Shown here one piece after another: positions 14,799-21,345 of a stretch of 21,345 bases of DNA (positions within the stretch are counted from its first letter, which is position 1; every line of letters starts with the position of its first letter). Both the position numbers and the translations under genes were made by a program. Source of the stretch: a bacterium BMS3Bbin02 (GTDB lineage Bacteria > Actinomycetota > Acidimicrobiia > Spongiisociales > UBA5794); assembly GCA_002898115.1 (NCBI GenBank), contig BDTL01000161.1:1-21345 (forward strand). The letters are read 5' to 3'. The notes below the pieces were generated by a model, which searched no databases, had not been told where the DNA came from, and worked only from the letters and a program-made list of their open reading frames with translations.

Positions 14799-15790
14799 CG
14801 GTGTCTCCGGTTCCGCGACATCCGACTCGGTGGTTTGACATCCTCTACCCTCAGCCGAGCACCCGTGTGTTTGAGGAATACCTGGTCGAGGCTCGGCTCG
14901 GCAAGTTCAAGTCGACCGAGCTGGACGCCGGTCGTGTCGATGGCCCGCACGATTTCGGCGATACGGCTACCGCCGTCCTCGAGATAGACGACAACAGAAT
15001 CACCGAGTTTTTCTACGCCATTCGTATCGTGAAGTGCCCGCATCGCCGTCGCCATCACCTCGAGATCCTCAGCGGAGCTGTCTGTGGACGGCATCAGCGT
15101 CACCGAGTCGCCACCGATACCACGCTTGAGTTCGGTAGGCGAGCCCTCGACCACGATTCGGCCGTTGTCGATGATTGCGAGGTCATCAGCTAGCTCATCC
15201 GCTTCCTCAAGGTACTGGGTTGTCAGGAAGATCGTCATGCCGTCATCATTCAACTTGCGTAGATACGTCCACATGGCATTACGGTTCTGGGGATCAAGAC
15301 CGGTCGTTGGTTCGTCAAGGAAGAGGACGTTCGGTCGATGGATGAGGGCCTGAGCAAGGTCAAGACGTTTCGCCATGCCCCCGGAGTACGTTCCCGCCCT
15401 GCGATCCGCGACCTCCGCAAGGCTGATGACTTCCAGAATCGCCTCGGCCTCCGTCGACGCGTCGACCTTCGACAGGCCGTGGAGACGACCCTGCAGAATC
15501 AGGTTCTCTCGACCAGTGAGATCCCGATCGATTCCTGTGGCCTGAGCAGCGTATCCCACACGGCTCCGGACACCGCGCGGGTCAGCCGAAACATCGACAC
15601 CACCAACGATCGCGGTACCTGAAGTTTGCTCCGACAACGTCACCAGGATGCGGATCGTTGTCGTCTTGCCCGCACCGTTGGGGCCGAGGAAACCGAAGAT
15701 CGTCCCCTCCTCAACGGCAAACGAAATGCCGTTGACTGCGCGGACATCTCCAAACGACTTGTAGAGATCTACTACTTCGATCAGCTTCAT
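14795..15790 (-). CDS. ABC transporter ATP-binding protein (DrrA-like)
   Basis: A 331-residue ATPase. It has Walker A GPNGAGKT (36-43), Q-loop Gln83, signature YSGGM (135-139; consensus LSGGQ) and Walker B VLFLDEPTTGLD (155-166). The switch position is Gln192 in TTQYLEEADEL rather than histidine, as in the daunorubicin-exporter (DrrA) group. Residues about 225-331 form the extra C-terminal domain of this group. It is co-transcribed with the permease. Translation probably begins at the very 5' end of the message: an extended -10 TGGTAGCAT ends 6 bases before the ATG and no Shine-Dalgarno is evident. Confidence 0.92.
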   Translation of the reverse strand: MKLIEVVDLYKSFGDVRAVNGISFAVEEGTIFGFLGPNGAGKTTTIRILVTLSEQTSGTAIVGGVDVSADPRGVRSRVGYAAQATGIDRDLTGRENLILQGRLHGLSKVDASTEAEAILEVISLAEVADRRAGTYSGGMAKRLDLAQALIHRPNVLFLDEPTTGLDPQNRNAMWTYLRKLNDDGMTIFLTTQYLEEADELADDLAIIDNGRIVVEGSPTELKRGIGGDSVTLMPSTDSSAEDLEVMATAMRALHDTNGVEKLGDSVVVYLEDGGSRIAEIVRAIDTTGVQLGRLELAEPSLDQVFLKHTGARLRVEDVKPPSRMSRNRRHR

Positions 15791-15796
15791 GGAGCG

Positions 15797-15805
15797 ATGC
15801 TACCA
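15797..15805 (-). promoter_or_regulatory. Extended -10 promoter of the ABC exporter genes, leaderless type
   Basis: On the minus strand TGG-TAGCAT fits TGnTANNNT and ends exactly 6 bases before the ATG of the ATPase gene. There is no recognisable -35 at 16-18 bases, which is common for extended -10 promoters. Confidence 0.5.
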
Positions 15806-15855
15806 AGCCCAGCGGCGGTTGCGCCGCGACATCCGAAGAAGGGCTACCGGGACGG

Positions 15856-15861
15856 TATCGT
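15856..15861 (+). promoter_or_regulatory. -10 box of the DUF2277 gene, leaderless type
   Basis: TATCGT ends exactly 6 bases before the ATG at 15868, and there is no Shine-Dalgarno. It is divergent from the ABC promoter, with about 50 bases between the two -10 boxes. No -35 is seen. Confidence 0.4.
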
Positions 15862-15867
15862 CACGTC

Positions 15868-16071
15868 ATGTGTAGAAGTATCAAGACCCTACGGTCGCTG
15901 GACCCACCGGCGACACCGATAGATGTAGAAGCGGCGGCACGCCAGTTCGTCCGCAAGATCAGCGGGTACCGGGAGCCATCGAAGGTGAACGCCGTGGCGT
16001 TCGAACGAGCGATCGCGGATATCTCTGATGTCTCCCAGGCGCTCCTCGACAGACTTGTTGTCCGCGGCTAG
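15868..16071 (+). CDS. DUF2277 family small protein
   Basis: A 67-residue cytoplasmic protein matching the DUF2277 family throughout: MCRSIKTLRSLDPPATPIDVEAAARQF-type opening, then VRKISGYREPSKVNAVAFERAI. The Cys2 in MCR is a family feature. The function is unknown; the family is common as single genes in actinobacteria and some proteobacteria. The start is probably leaderless. It is divergent from the ABC exporter and convergent with ccmG, 29 bases away. Confidence 0.85.
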   Translation: MCRSIKTLRSLDPPATPIDVEAAARQFVRKISGYREPSKVNAVAFERAIADISDVSQALLDRLVVRG

Positions 16072-16100
16072 TGAATCAGCGAGTCCCGGGGTGAAGCGGT

Positions 16101-16751
16101 TCAGTTCCGAGTCTGGAGCTCGCCAGTCTTGACTGACTCAGGGGTGTTGCCGAGGATCATCTGCTCGATCGTGGCGACGAGGAGCTCGTAACTGACACCA
16201 CCGCTGATCTTTGCCTGAATAACACCCTGGCGGTCAATGAAGAAAGTCTCCGGAAGACCGATGACACCAAAGTCGAACGCCATGAGTGACCTGTCATCGA
16301 GCACATAGTGCGCACGATCACTTCGGCCGTACGTGTCAAGGAACCTTGACCCGGCGCCGGCATCGTCGTTAAAGAGCACCCCGACGAACGTGACACCAAG
16401 GTCCGAGAGCTCGTCTGCCGCCCGGACCAGGTCCGGTTGCTCAAGACGGCACGGTGGGCACCACGATGCCCAGAAGTTCAGGACGATGATGTCGCCGTCG
16501 TACTCAGTCAATGAGAGTTCCCCGGAACGTTCGAGGTAGGGCAGCGCCGTGGCGGGAACGGTCCGTCCGATCAGTGGCGATGCGCTGATGAGCTGATCCT
16601 GACCAAACTTGCTGGCAAACATTGCAAAGAAGACCACAGCGCCGACGAACAGGACCGAGACAACAATCCCCATCTTCCCTTGTCTGGGCTCTTCGGTTGG
16701 TTCGATGGTCGGGTCCGAGTCGGATCCGCCGGCAACATCGGGTTCGGTCAT
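16101..16751 (-). CDS. ccmG: Membrane-anchored thiol:disulfide oxidoreductase (CcmG/DsbE, TlpA-like)
   Basis: A 216-residue thioredoxin-fold protein. A 26-residue acidic cytoplasmic tail is followed by a transmembrane anchor at about 28-47. The extracytoplasmic domain has the active site WCPPC (97-101), preceded by VLNFWAS, and the cis-proline segment GVIGLPETFFID (Pro167), which is typical of CcmG. It reduces apocytochrome c CXXCH cysteines or the CcmH disulfide before heme attachment. It is the last gene of the ccm operon; its ATG overlaps the ccmH/ccmI stop by 4 bp. TlpA or ResA naming is possible by homology, but position supports CcmG. Confidence 0.92.
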   Translation of the reverse strand: MTEPDVAGGSDSDPTIEPTEEPRQGKMGIVVSVLFVGAVVFFAMFASKFGQDQLISASPLIGRTVPATALPYLERSGELSLTEYDGDIIVLNFWASWCPPCRLEQPDLVRAADELSDLGVTFVGVLFNDDAGAGSRFLDTYGRSDRAHYVLDDRSLMAFDFGVIGLPETFFIDRQGVIQAKISGGVSYELLVATIEQMILGNTPESVKTGELQTRN

Positions 16752-17908
16752 CCCGAGCCTCCATCAATTCGCTCGCGGGCCAGCGCGAGGGCTTCTTCGA
16801 TCACAGTTCTGGTCTCGTCCGGCATCTCGGGAGCTCGCAGGGCTCGCTCAAACAGGGGAACCGCCCCGGCCGGATCGTTCAATCCCTCAAGGCGAACAAG
16901 GGCCAACCACACCTGAGCGGTCAAGTAGTCGGGGTTCACCTTCAGAGCCTCGTCGAGAAAGCTCGCAGCCGTATCCGGATTATCGGAAAGGAACGTCATC
17001 CAGCCGACGGTTGCAAGCGACTCGGCGTCCTTCTCGCGCTCCAGAATGTAGAGAAAATGCTCAAGCGCCTTCGAAAACTCCCCATCGTCAAAGTATCGAC
17101 GGGCCAGCGCTCGGCGCATCGCAAGGACATCCGGGTTGTTGGCGACGATCACTTCCATCTCCTCGTTGGTGACGTCATCAAGGTTGATGGTCTGACCACT
17201 CAGCACATCACCCGCGACTCCCTCAACAGCGTTCGACTGAGGGTTGTTCAGACCGATCACCGCAACAATCCCGATCATGACAGAAACGACACCAATCCCG
17301 AATGCACCGGCTTTGATCCTCGACTCGACACTCGCCGGCGCCGTCGGGTTCGACTCCTTCTTGGAGAGGGCAGCACCCTCCAGCTCGTACACTTCTCGCA
17401 ACTTCTCAGCGGTTTCGGCATCCAGTTCACCGTCGGCGACCTGACGCTCCAGATCCGCGAGGTCGACTCCAACTTGCTCTATGCGCTGTTCAACAACTCG
17501 ACTGTCCACAGCAATGGGCGTACCACCGCGGCGCCGCCTATAGATGACGTAACTGCCGGCCAGGATCAGGATCGTCGGAACTCCCCACAACACCGGCGCC
17601 AGTCCGCTACGTTCGGGGTCAAGAATCGCCTGGTTCCCGTAAGTGCCTGCCCAGTATTGGTAGACCTCGTCGTCGGTCCAACCTTCGTCGACCTTGTCAG
17701 TAATGAACGCAACCCCGTCCTTAGCGACCTTGTTCGGAGCGTCTTTCAGACTCATGCCTCGACAAACCGGGCACACGAGGCGCGAACTCAACGTGTCGAC
17801 ACGTTCCGCTGCGGACAACGGAGTCGGTACCGGCCAGAGAGCAAGGACCATGAGGAGTATCGCGGCCAGAGGCAGCGCGATCCTAATAATCCTTCGGAGT
17901 TCACGCAT
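16748..17908 (-). CDS. ccmH: Cytochrome c maturation protein CcmH fused to CcmI-like TPR domain
   Basis: About 386 residues with two parts. The N-terminal part has a signal-like membrane helix (about 10-28), the CcmH redox motif LVCPVCRGMS (Cys46 and Cys49 counting from ATG 17908) and a second helix at about 105-123. The C-terminal part has another helix (about 205-228) and a tetratricopeptide region (about 255-375: EFSKALEHFLYILERE, PDTAASFLDEALKVNPDYLTAQVWLALVRL) like CcmI/CycH, which holds the apocytochrome. E. coli CcmH has the same bipartite plan; many other bacteria split it. The ATG at 17908 has AAAGG 9 bases upstream; TTG 17911 is an alternative. The usual Gln after the second Cys is Arg here. 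Confidence 0.92.
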   Translation of the reverse strand: MRELRRIIRIALPLAAILLMVLALWPVPTPLSAAERVDTLSSRLVCPVCRGMSLKDAPNKVAKDGVAFITDKVDEGWTDDEVYQYWAGTYGNQAILDPERSGLAPVLWGVPTILILAGSYVIYRRRRGGTPIAVDSRVVEQRIEQVGVDLADLERQVADGELDAETAEKLREVYELEGAALSKKESNPTAPASVESRIKAGAFGIGVVSVMIGIVAVIGLNNPQSNAVEGVAGDVLSGQTINLDDVTNEEMEVIVANNPDVLAMRRALARRYFDDGEFSKALEHFLYILEREKDAESLATVGWMTFLSDNPDTAASFLDEALKVNPDYLTAQVWLALVRLEGLNDPAGAVPLFERALRAPEMPDETRTVIEEALALARERIDGGSG

Positions 17909-19913
17909 CAATAGATACCTTTCGCCTGGCCCTGCGGCTCACCACCGAAAGGACACCGCCGAGACTCGTAACCCCTCCTCCAAACCATACCGTCCACATC
18001 AATGGGAAGACGAAGACGTCGACGATCGGATTCCCCGCACTCCCACTCGAGATCCGAACGTAGATGTCCTGGACGACCGTGGTGTACACCGATGGTGTGC
18101 CGATCGGGGTCAATGTGTTCTTGTACACGTTGGTACTAGGAGCAAGGCTCTTGATACGCGTTGTGCACGAAGCGTCCAGGATGCCCACATCAATACCACG
18201 GACAATCCGGTTGGGTTCCTGACGCTCAAACGGCCCATCGAGAACAATACAGTACCCGGCGACCGGTACGGGCTGACCGGGTGTCAGCTCAATGGTCGAC
18301 TGTGAAGCGAGACCTGTCGTGGTTGCGATCCCGACTGCCATGATCGCAACACCCAGATGGGAAAGTTGGCCACCCCAGAATCCGGGTTCGCTCTTGGCAA
18401 CACGCGCAAACGCCGCTCCCATGCCGACCCCGGTTTTGCTGACCTGGCGCATCCGTGTCCACATGAGCCGCACGATTGTCGCCGCTATGAAGAACGAGAG
18501 GATGATCGCCATGATGGTCGGAATGGAGCGGACACCGATTAATACGACCCAAGCACCAACAATCAGAGCCGCGGTAATAGGTGATCTCACTCGCCGCCAC
18601 ACGACCTTCGGATCGGCAATACGGTACGGCATGATCGGGCCGATACCTATCGCAAGCAGCAGGACAAGAACGATCGGAAGTGTGATCCGGTCGTAGTACG
18701 GACGTCCAACTGAGGCCCGGGTACCGTTTATTGCTTCCATCACACTCGGAGCGAGCGTGCCAAGAAGCACAGCAAGGCCCCACACGGTAAGTAGCAAGTT
18801 GTTAAGCAGGAACACACCTTCGCGACTGACCAGCGACTCGACCCGCGGGGCCTGGGCTACGAGATGTATCCGGAAGGCAAACAGTGCAAACGATCCGAGC
18901 ACAATGAACGCTAGGAAAATAAGAATCGCCGGTCCGATACCGGACTGGCTGAACGCGTGGACAGAGAACACGACCCCCGACCGGGTGAGGAACGTGGCAA
19001 GAATTGTGAGCGAGAACGTGGAGATGACGAGCACTATGTTCCACGCCTGAAGCATGCCGCGACGCCGCTGGATCACCGATGAATGGATAAAGGCGGTGGC
19101 CGCAAGCCACGGGATGAGCGTGCCGTTCTCCACGGGATCCCATGCCCAGTAGCCACCCCACCCGAGCACCTCGTATGACCACCAGCCACCGAGAAACAGC
19201 CCGATCGTGAGAAACACCCAGGCGAGAACGCTCCAACGTCGCGTGCGTTCAAGCCACCCGTTGCCGCTTTCGCCTCGAAGTAGCGCCGAGATGGCGAACG
19301 CGAACGGTGCCGTCATTCCGACGAACCCGATGTACAGCGTCGGGGGGTGGATCGCCATGAGAATGTGGTTCTGCAATAGGGCGTTCGGTCCGACACCGTT
19401 GGCGGCAGCCTGCGACGCCGCCAGGGGAAACCAGCTACTGGCCTGGCAGCCGATTTCAGCGGCCACCGTGCAGACTCGGAAGGGATTCGCGACGGTCACC
19501 ATCGTGGCAAACCAGAACAACCCGACGGCCCCGATGATCCCGAGAGCACCAGCGCCAAGACCGTCGTTCTCGCCAAGCGAGCGATAGACAAGCCACGCAA
19601 AGACTGCAACGAGCAAGCCCCACAACAACACGCTTCCCTCCAGAGCAGCCCAGCCGCTAGCCAGCAGGAAGAGAAACGGAGTCTCGGTCGCAGTGTTCGA
19701 GGCGATGTACTCGACGGAGAAGTCGTGCAGCACGATGCCAAGCTCGAGGAAAGCAAAAGCTACGATCCCGCCCCACAGGAACAACCTCAAAGGAAGCTGG
19801 AGTGCCTCTCGGGCACCCTCGCCGGTCATCACACGGCGTAGACCGGCGACGGTGAGCCAACCGGCGCCGACCGTTGCGACGAGAAGCGAAAGAAATCCGC
19901 CAAGTGCGATCAT
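17901..19913 (-). CDS. ccmF: Cytochrome c heme lyase subunit CcmF
   Basis: A 670-residue polytopic membrane protein with about 14-15 hydrophobic helices, the core of the CcmFHI heme lyase. The WWD domain WGGYWAWDPVEN is at residues 252-263, preceded by GGWWSYEVLG. Candidate heme-ligand histidines flank it: His189 in AIHPPTLYIGFVG and His277 in TAFIHSSV. NNLLLTVWGLAVLLGTLAP near 370-390 is also typical. Length is close to the family norm (about 640-670). The loop before IHPP contains Cys148 and Cys156 in a long segment not usual in E. coli CcmF. The start overlaps the ccmE stop by 4 bp and the end overlaps ccmH by 8 bp. Confidence 0.95.
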   Translation of the reverse strand: MIALGGFLSLLVATVGAGWLTVAGLRRVMTGEGAREALQLPLRLFLWGGIVAFAFLELGIVLHDFSVEYIASNTATETPFLFLLASGWAALEGSVLLWGLLVAVFAWLVYRSLGENDGLGAGALGIIGAVGLFWFATMVTVANPFRVCTVAAEIGCQASSWFPLAASQAAANGVGPNALLQNHILMAIHPPTLYIGFVGMTAPFAFAISALLRGESGNGWLERTRRWSVLAWVFLTIGLFLGGWWSYEVLGWGGYWAWDPVENGTLIPWLAATAFIHSSVIQRRRGMLQAWNIVLVISTFSLTILATFLTRSGVVFSVHAFSQSGIGPAILIFLAFIVLGSFALFAFRIHLVAQAPRVESLVSREGVFLLNNLLLTVWGLAVLLGTLAPSVMEAINGTRASVGRPYYDRITLPIVLVLLLAIGIGPIMPYRIADPKVVWRRVRSPITAALIVGAWVVLIGVRSIPTIMAIILSFFIAATIVRLMWTRMRQVSKTGVGMGAAFARVAKSEPGFWGGQLSHLGVAIMAVGIATTTGLASQSTIELTPGQPVPVAGYCIVLDGPFERQEPNRIVRGIDVGILDASCTTRIKSLAPSTNVYKNTLTPIGTPSVYTTVVQDIYVRISSGSAGNPIVDVFVFPLMWTVWFGGGVTSLGGVLSVVSRRARRKVSIDA

Positions 19914-20320
19914 GCGTCGCCCTTAACCTTCTCGGCGTCATACACTTCGCCGTCCTCGGCGACATAGGTCTCGTCATGTTTCACGAGCATGGTGTCTGAA
20001 CGGAACACCTCACCGTCCCAAGAACCTTCAAGCACGACGCCGATCCCTTCCTGAAAGAGTCCTTGAGGTGCACCGACGTGCACGACACCGATCGATTCTC
20101 GACCGTCGGTAACAGTGAACTCGACACCGGCATCGGTTGTGGTAACGCTTCCTTCAAGCACTTCGCCCCCGATTCGGAATCGCTCCTGCGCGATTTCACC
20201 CGATACGATATCTGTCGGTGTGTAGAAGTAGATAAGGCTGTCGGACAAAGTCATGAGCATCACGACAAGCACGCCAAGAATGGCACCGGCGGGGATCAAG
20301 AATCGGATATATCGCTTCAC
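19910..20320 (-). CDS. ccmE: Periplasmic-type heme chaperone CcmE
   Basis: Covalent heme chaperone that takes heme from CcmABCD and passes it to CcmF. A membrane anchor lies at about residues 6-24, then FYTPTDIVSGE and RFRIGGEVLEGSV (the beta-barrel start), and the heme-binding motif VKHDETY with His115 and Tyr119. It is therefore the His (HXXXY) rather than the Cys type of CcmE. I chose the GTG at 20320 (MKRYIRFL), which shares one base with the ccmD stop (TAGTG) and follows AAGGAAGAAG. It gives a short N-terminus before the anchor, as in E. coli CcmE. A GTG at 20362 would add 14 charged residues and overlap ccmD by 43 bp; it has only a weak GGCGG upstream. Confidence 0.9.
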   Translation of the reverse strand: MKRYIRFLIPAGAILGVLVVMLMTLSDSLIYFYTPTDIVSGEIAQERFRIGGEVLEGSVTTTDAGVEFTVTDGRESIGVVHVGAPQGLFQEGIGVVLEGSWDGEVFRSDTMLVKHDETYVAEDGEVYDAEKVKGDA

Positions 20321-20430
20321 TAAATCTTCTTCCTTAGGCTTTTCGTTCTCCGTTGCAGCCACACGAAGTAGCCGCCAATGATCCCGTACCCAATAGCCGA
20401 CGCCATGATGGAGTACCCCAAATCACTCAT
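20320..20430 (-). CDS. ccmD: Small membrane protein CcmD
   Basis: A 36-residue ORF lying exactly between ccmC and ccmE. The peptide starts MSDLGYSIMASAIGYGIIGG, has a single helix through FVWL and ends in a strongly basic tail (QRRTKSLRKKI). This is the plan of CcmD: one membrane helix, then a charged cytoplasmic tail. CcmD helps release heme-loaded CcmE from CcmC. The ATG overlaps the ccmC stop (ATGA) and the stop shares a base with the preferred ccmE start. Sequence similarity among CcmD proteins is low, so the call rests on size, topology and position. Confidence 0.8.
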   Translation of the reverse strand: MSDLGYSIMASAIGYGIIGGYFVWLQRRTKSLRKKI

Positions 20431-21167
20431 GAGACTCCACCAAGCTGCGGCACTTGCACGGCATCGCCTGCAACCGTCGCATCTGCGCTGACAGCAGCCG
20501 CGAACGCCGCCTCTTCCAGCACCGCGATCTGCATCCTCCGGCGGATAAGTGCCACCAGGACGAACTGCATGGCAACCATCACGGTCAGCAGCGCCACGGC
20601 CATATCCCCCTCAATTTTCGGATCGGCGGGACTGAGAATCGTTGCGCCCTGATGGAGGGCGTTCCACCACACCACCGAGAAGTGAGTAATCGGGACCATC
20701 GCCAGGGCAACCACGCCAAGAACCGCAGACCTGTTCGCCCTGGTCTCAACATCGGGGATCGCCCGACGGAGCGCCAGATACCCCAGATAGACAAAGAACA
20801 GGATCGCCGACATCGTCAGGCGTGCATCCCACACCCAGAAAGAGCCCCAAGTCGTCTGTCCCCAAATCATTCCGACAAGGATGACAACTCCGAACAACAC
20901 GACACCCGCCTCGGCGGAAGCCGCTGCTAACCGATCGAAAGAAAGCCGACGAGTGATGACGTAGAGCAGCGACCCGAGCGCCGTTAACGCGAACGCCACG
21001 TATGCGGCAACGACAGCTCCGACATGGAGATAGATCATCCGTGTGAGCTCGCCCTGGATGACATCGGGCGGCGAGGTGAACGAGAGAATGATCCCGACAG
21101 TCAGGAGTCCCACGGCAAGCACGTCGACACCACGAAACACTCTCACTGTGGCCTGCGATTGGGTCAT
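20427..21167 (-). CDS. ccmC: Heme exporter/handling protein CcmC
   Basis: A 246-residue membrane protein with six probable helices. It binds heme outside the membrane and attaches it to CcmE. The tryptophan-rich motif WGSFWVWDARLT is at 107-118 and the flanking histidines are His48 (MIYLHVGA) and His162 (ITHFSVVWWNALHQG), equivalent to E. coli His60 and His184. The last 40 residues (alanine-rich) extend beyond the final helix. AGGAG 5 bases before the ATG supports the start, which overlaps the ccmB stop by 3 bp. Confidence 0.95.
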   Translation of the reverse strand: MTQSQATVRVFRGVDVLAVGLLTVGIILSFTSPPDVIQGELTRMIYLHVGAVVAAYVAFALTALGSLLYVITRRLSFDRLAAASAEAGVVLFGVVILVGMIWGQTTWGSFWVWDARLTMSAILFFVYLGYLALRRAIPDVETRANRSAVLGVVALAMVPITHFSVVWWNALHQGATILSPADPKIEGDMAVALLTVMVAMQFVLVALIRRRMQIAVLEEAAFAAAVSADATVAGDAVQVPQLGGVS

Positions 21168-21345
21168 GGGTTCTCCTGGAGCGGTCGTGCGGCGAGGACA
21201 CCGATGATGATCACAACCAGATCGACCACCAACATGAGGACGATCCAGCGAAGGATACCGCGGTTTGTGATCAATACGTCCAGAGTCTTGGAAGCACCGA
21301 GAAGCAACGGAATCGCAAGAGGGGCAACGATGAAGGGAACCAAGA
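21164..21345 (-). CDS. ccmB: Heme exporter subunit CcmB, 3' end only
   Basis: The last 59 codons of a gene that enters from the right edge. The visible residues LVPFIVAPLAIPLLLGASKT followed by a second hydrophobic helix (WIVLMLVVDLVVIIIGVLAA) match the C-terminal end of CcmB, the permease partner of CcmA. The stop overlaps the ccmC ATG, as expected for the ccmABCDEFGH order. The rest, and probably ccmA, lie beyond the window. Confidence 0.85.
   Translation of the reverse strand, partial: LVPFIVAPLAIPLLLGASKTLDVLITNRGILRWIVLMLVVDLVVIIIGVLAARPLQENP

Noticed and set aside
16072..16100. Terminator between the convergent DUF2277 and ccmG genes
   Set aside because: No convincing stem-loop or T-run in these 29 bases.
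16622..17914. 430-codon open frame on the plus strand opposite ccmH/ccmI
   Set aside because: Arginine/histidine-rich antisense frame with no recognisable domain, fully covering well-supported ccmG/ccmH genes.
1..21345. tRNA, rRNA, CRISPR, insertion sequences, attachment sites or origins
   Set aside because: No repeats, transposase motifs, tRNA-like cloverleafs or rRNA segments were noticed; nearly all bases are accounted for by protein genes.

Overview
The window is one continuous, gene-dense stretch of a fairly GC-rich bacterial genome (roughly 60% GC by eye). It has no rRNA, tRNA, insertion sequence or CRISPR array. Shine-Dalgarno sites inside operons, probable leaderless starts behind TANNNT -10 boxes, a DrrAB-type exporter and a DUF2277 protein suggest an actinobacterium, possibly of a deep-branching class such as Acidimicrobiia. 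This is inference; no marker gene is present. The mix of ferredoxin-linked 2-oxoacid oxidoreductases with System I cytochrome c maturation (Ccm) points to a respiring organism with a low-potential ferredoxin pool.

Region 1 (1-10274, + strand) is a single compact operon in which almost every gene overlaps the next. It starts inside an indolepyruvate:ferredoxin oxidoreductase alpha gene (iorA). An iorB gene with a KorD-like two-cluster ferredoxin domain fused to its C-terminus follows, then a three-gene 2-oxoacid:ferredoxin oxidoreductase (korA, korB, korC) with no separate ferredoxin subunit. A TetR regulator, a CaiB/BaiF CoA-transferase, an enoyl-CoA hydratase, a short-chain dehydrogenase and a two-subunit aconitase-family dehydratase (LeuCD-like) complete it. 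Together these can turn 2-oxoacids into acyl-CoAs with ferredoxin reduction, move CoA between acids, hydrate or dehydrate, oxidise a hydroxy group and isomerise or dehydrate a malate-type acid. The substrate cannot be read from the sequence. The operon is the best candidate for an undescribed pathway.

Region 2 (10275-12253, + strand) has a PAS-LuxR regulator with a cysteine-rich PAS loop. A strong promoter-like sequence follows, with a 40-codon probable leaderless ORF, and then a lipoprotein of unknown function.

Region 3 (12254-16071) has an NAD(P)-dependent malic enzyme and an ABC-2 exporter (permease plus ATPase) on the minus strand. A small DUF2277 gene is divergent from the exporter, and the two share a 77-bp region with facing leaderless-type promoters.

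Region 4 (16101-21345, minus strand) is a cytochrome c maturation operon, transcribed ccmB (cut by the window edge), ccmC, ccmD (a tiny gene), ccmE, ccmF, a ccmH/ccmI fusion and ccmG. It covers heme export, the heme chaperone, heme ligation and apocytochrome thiol reduction. No intergenic stretch exceeds 300 bases; the longest, 11003-11236, holds the promoter and small ORF described.
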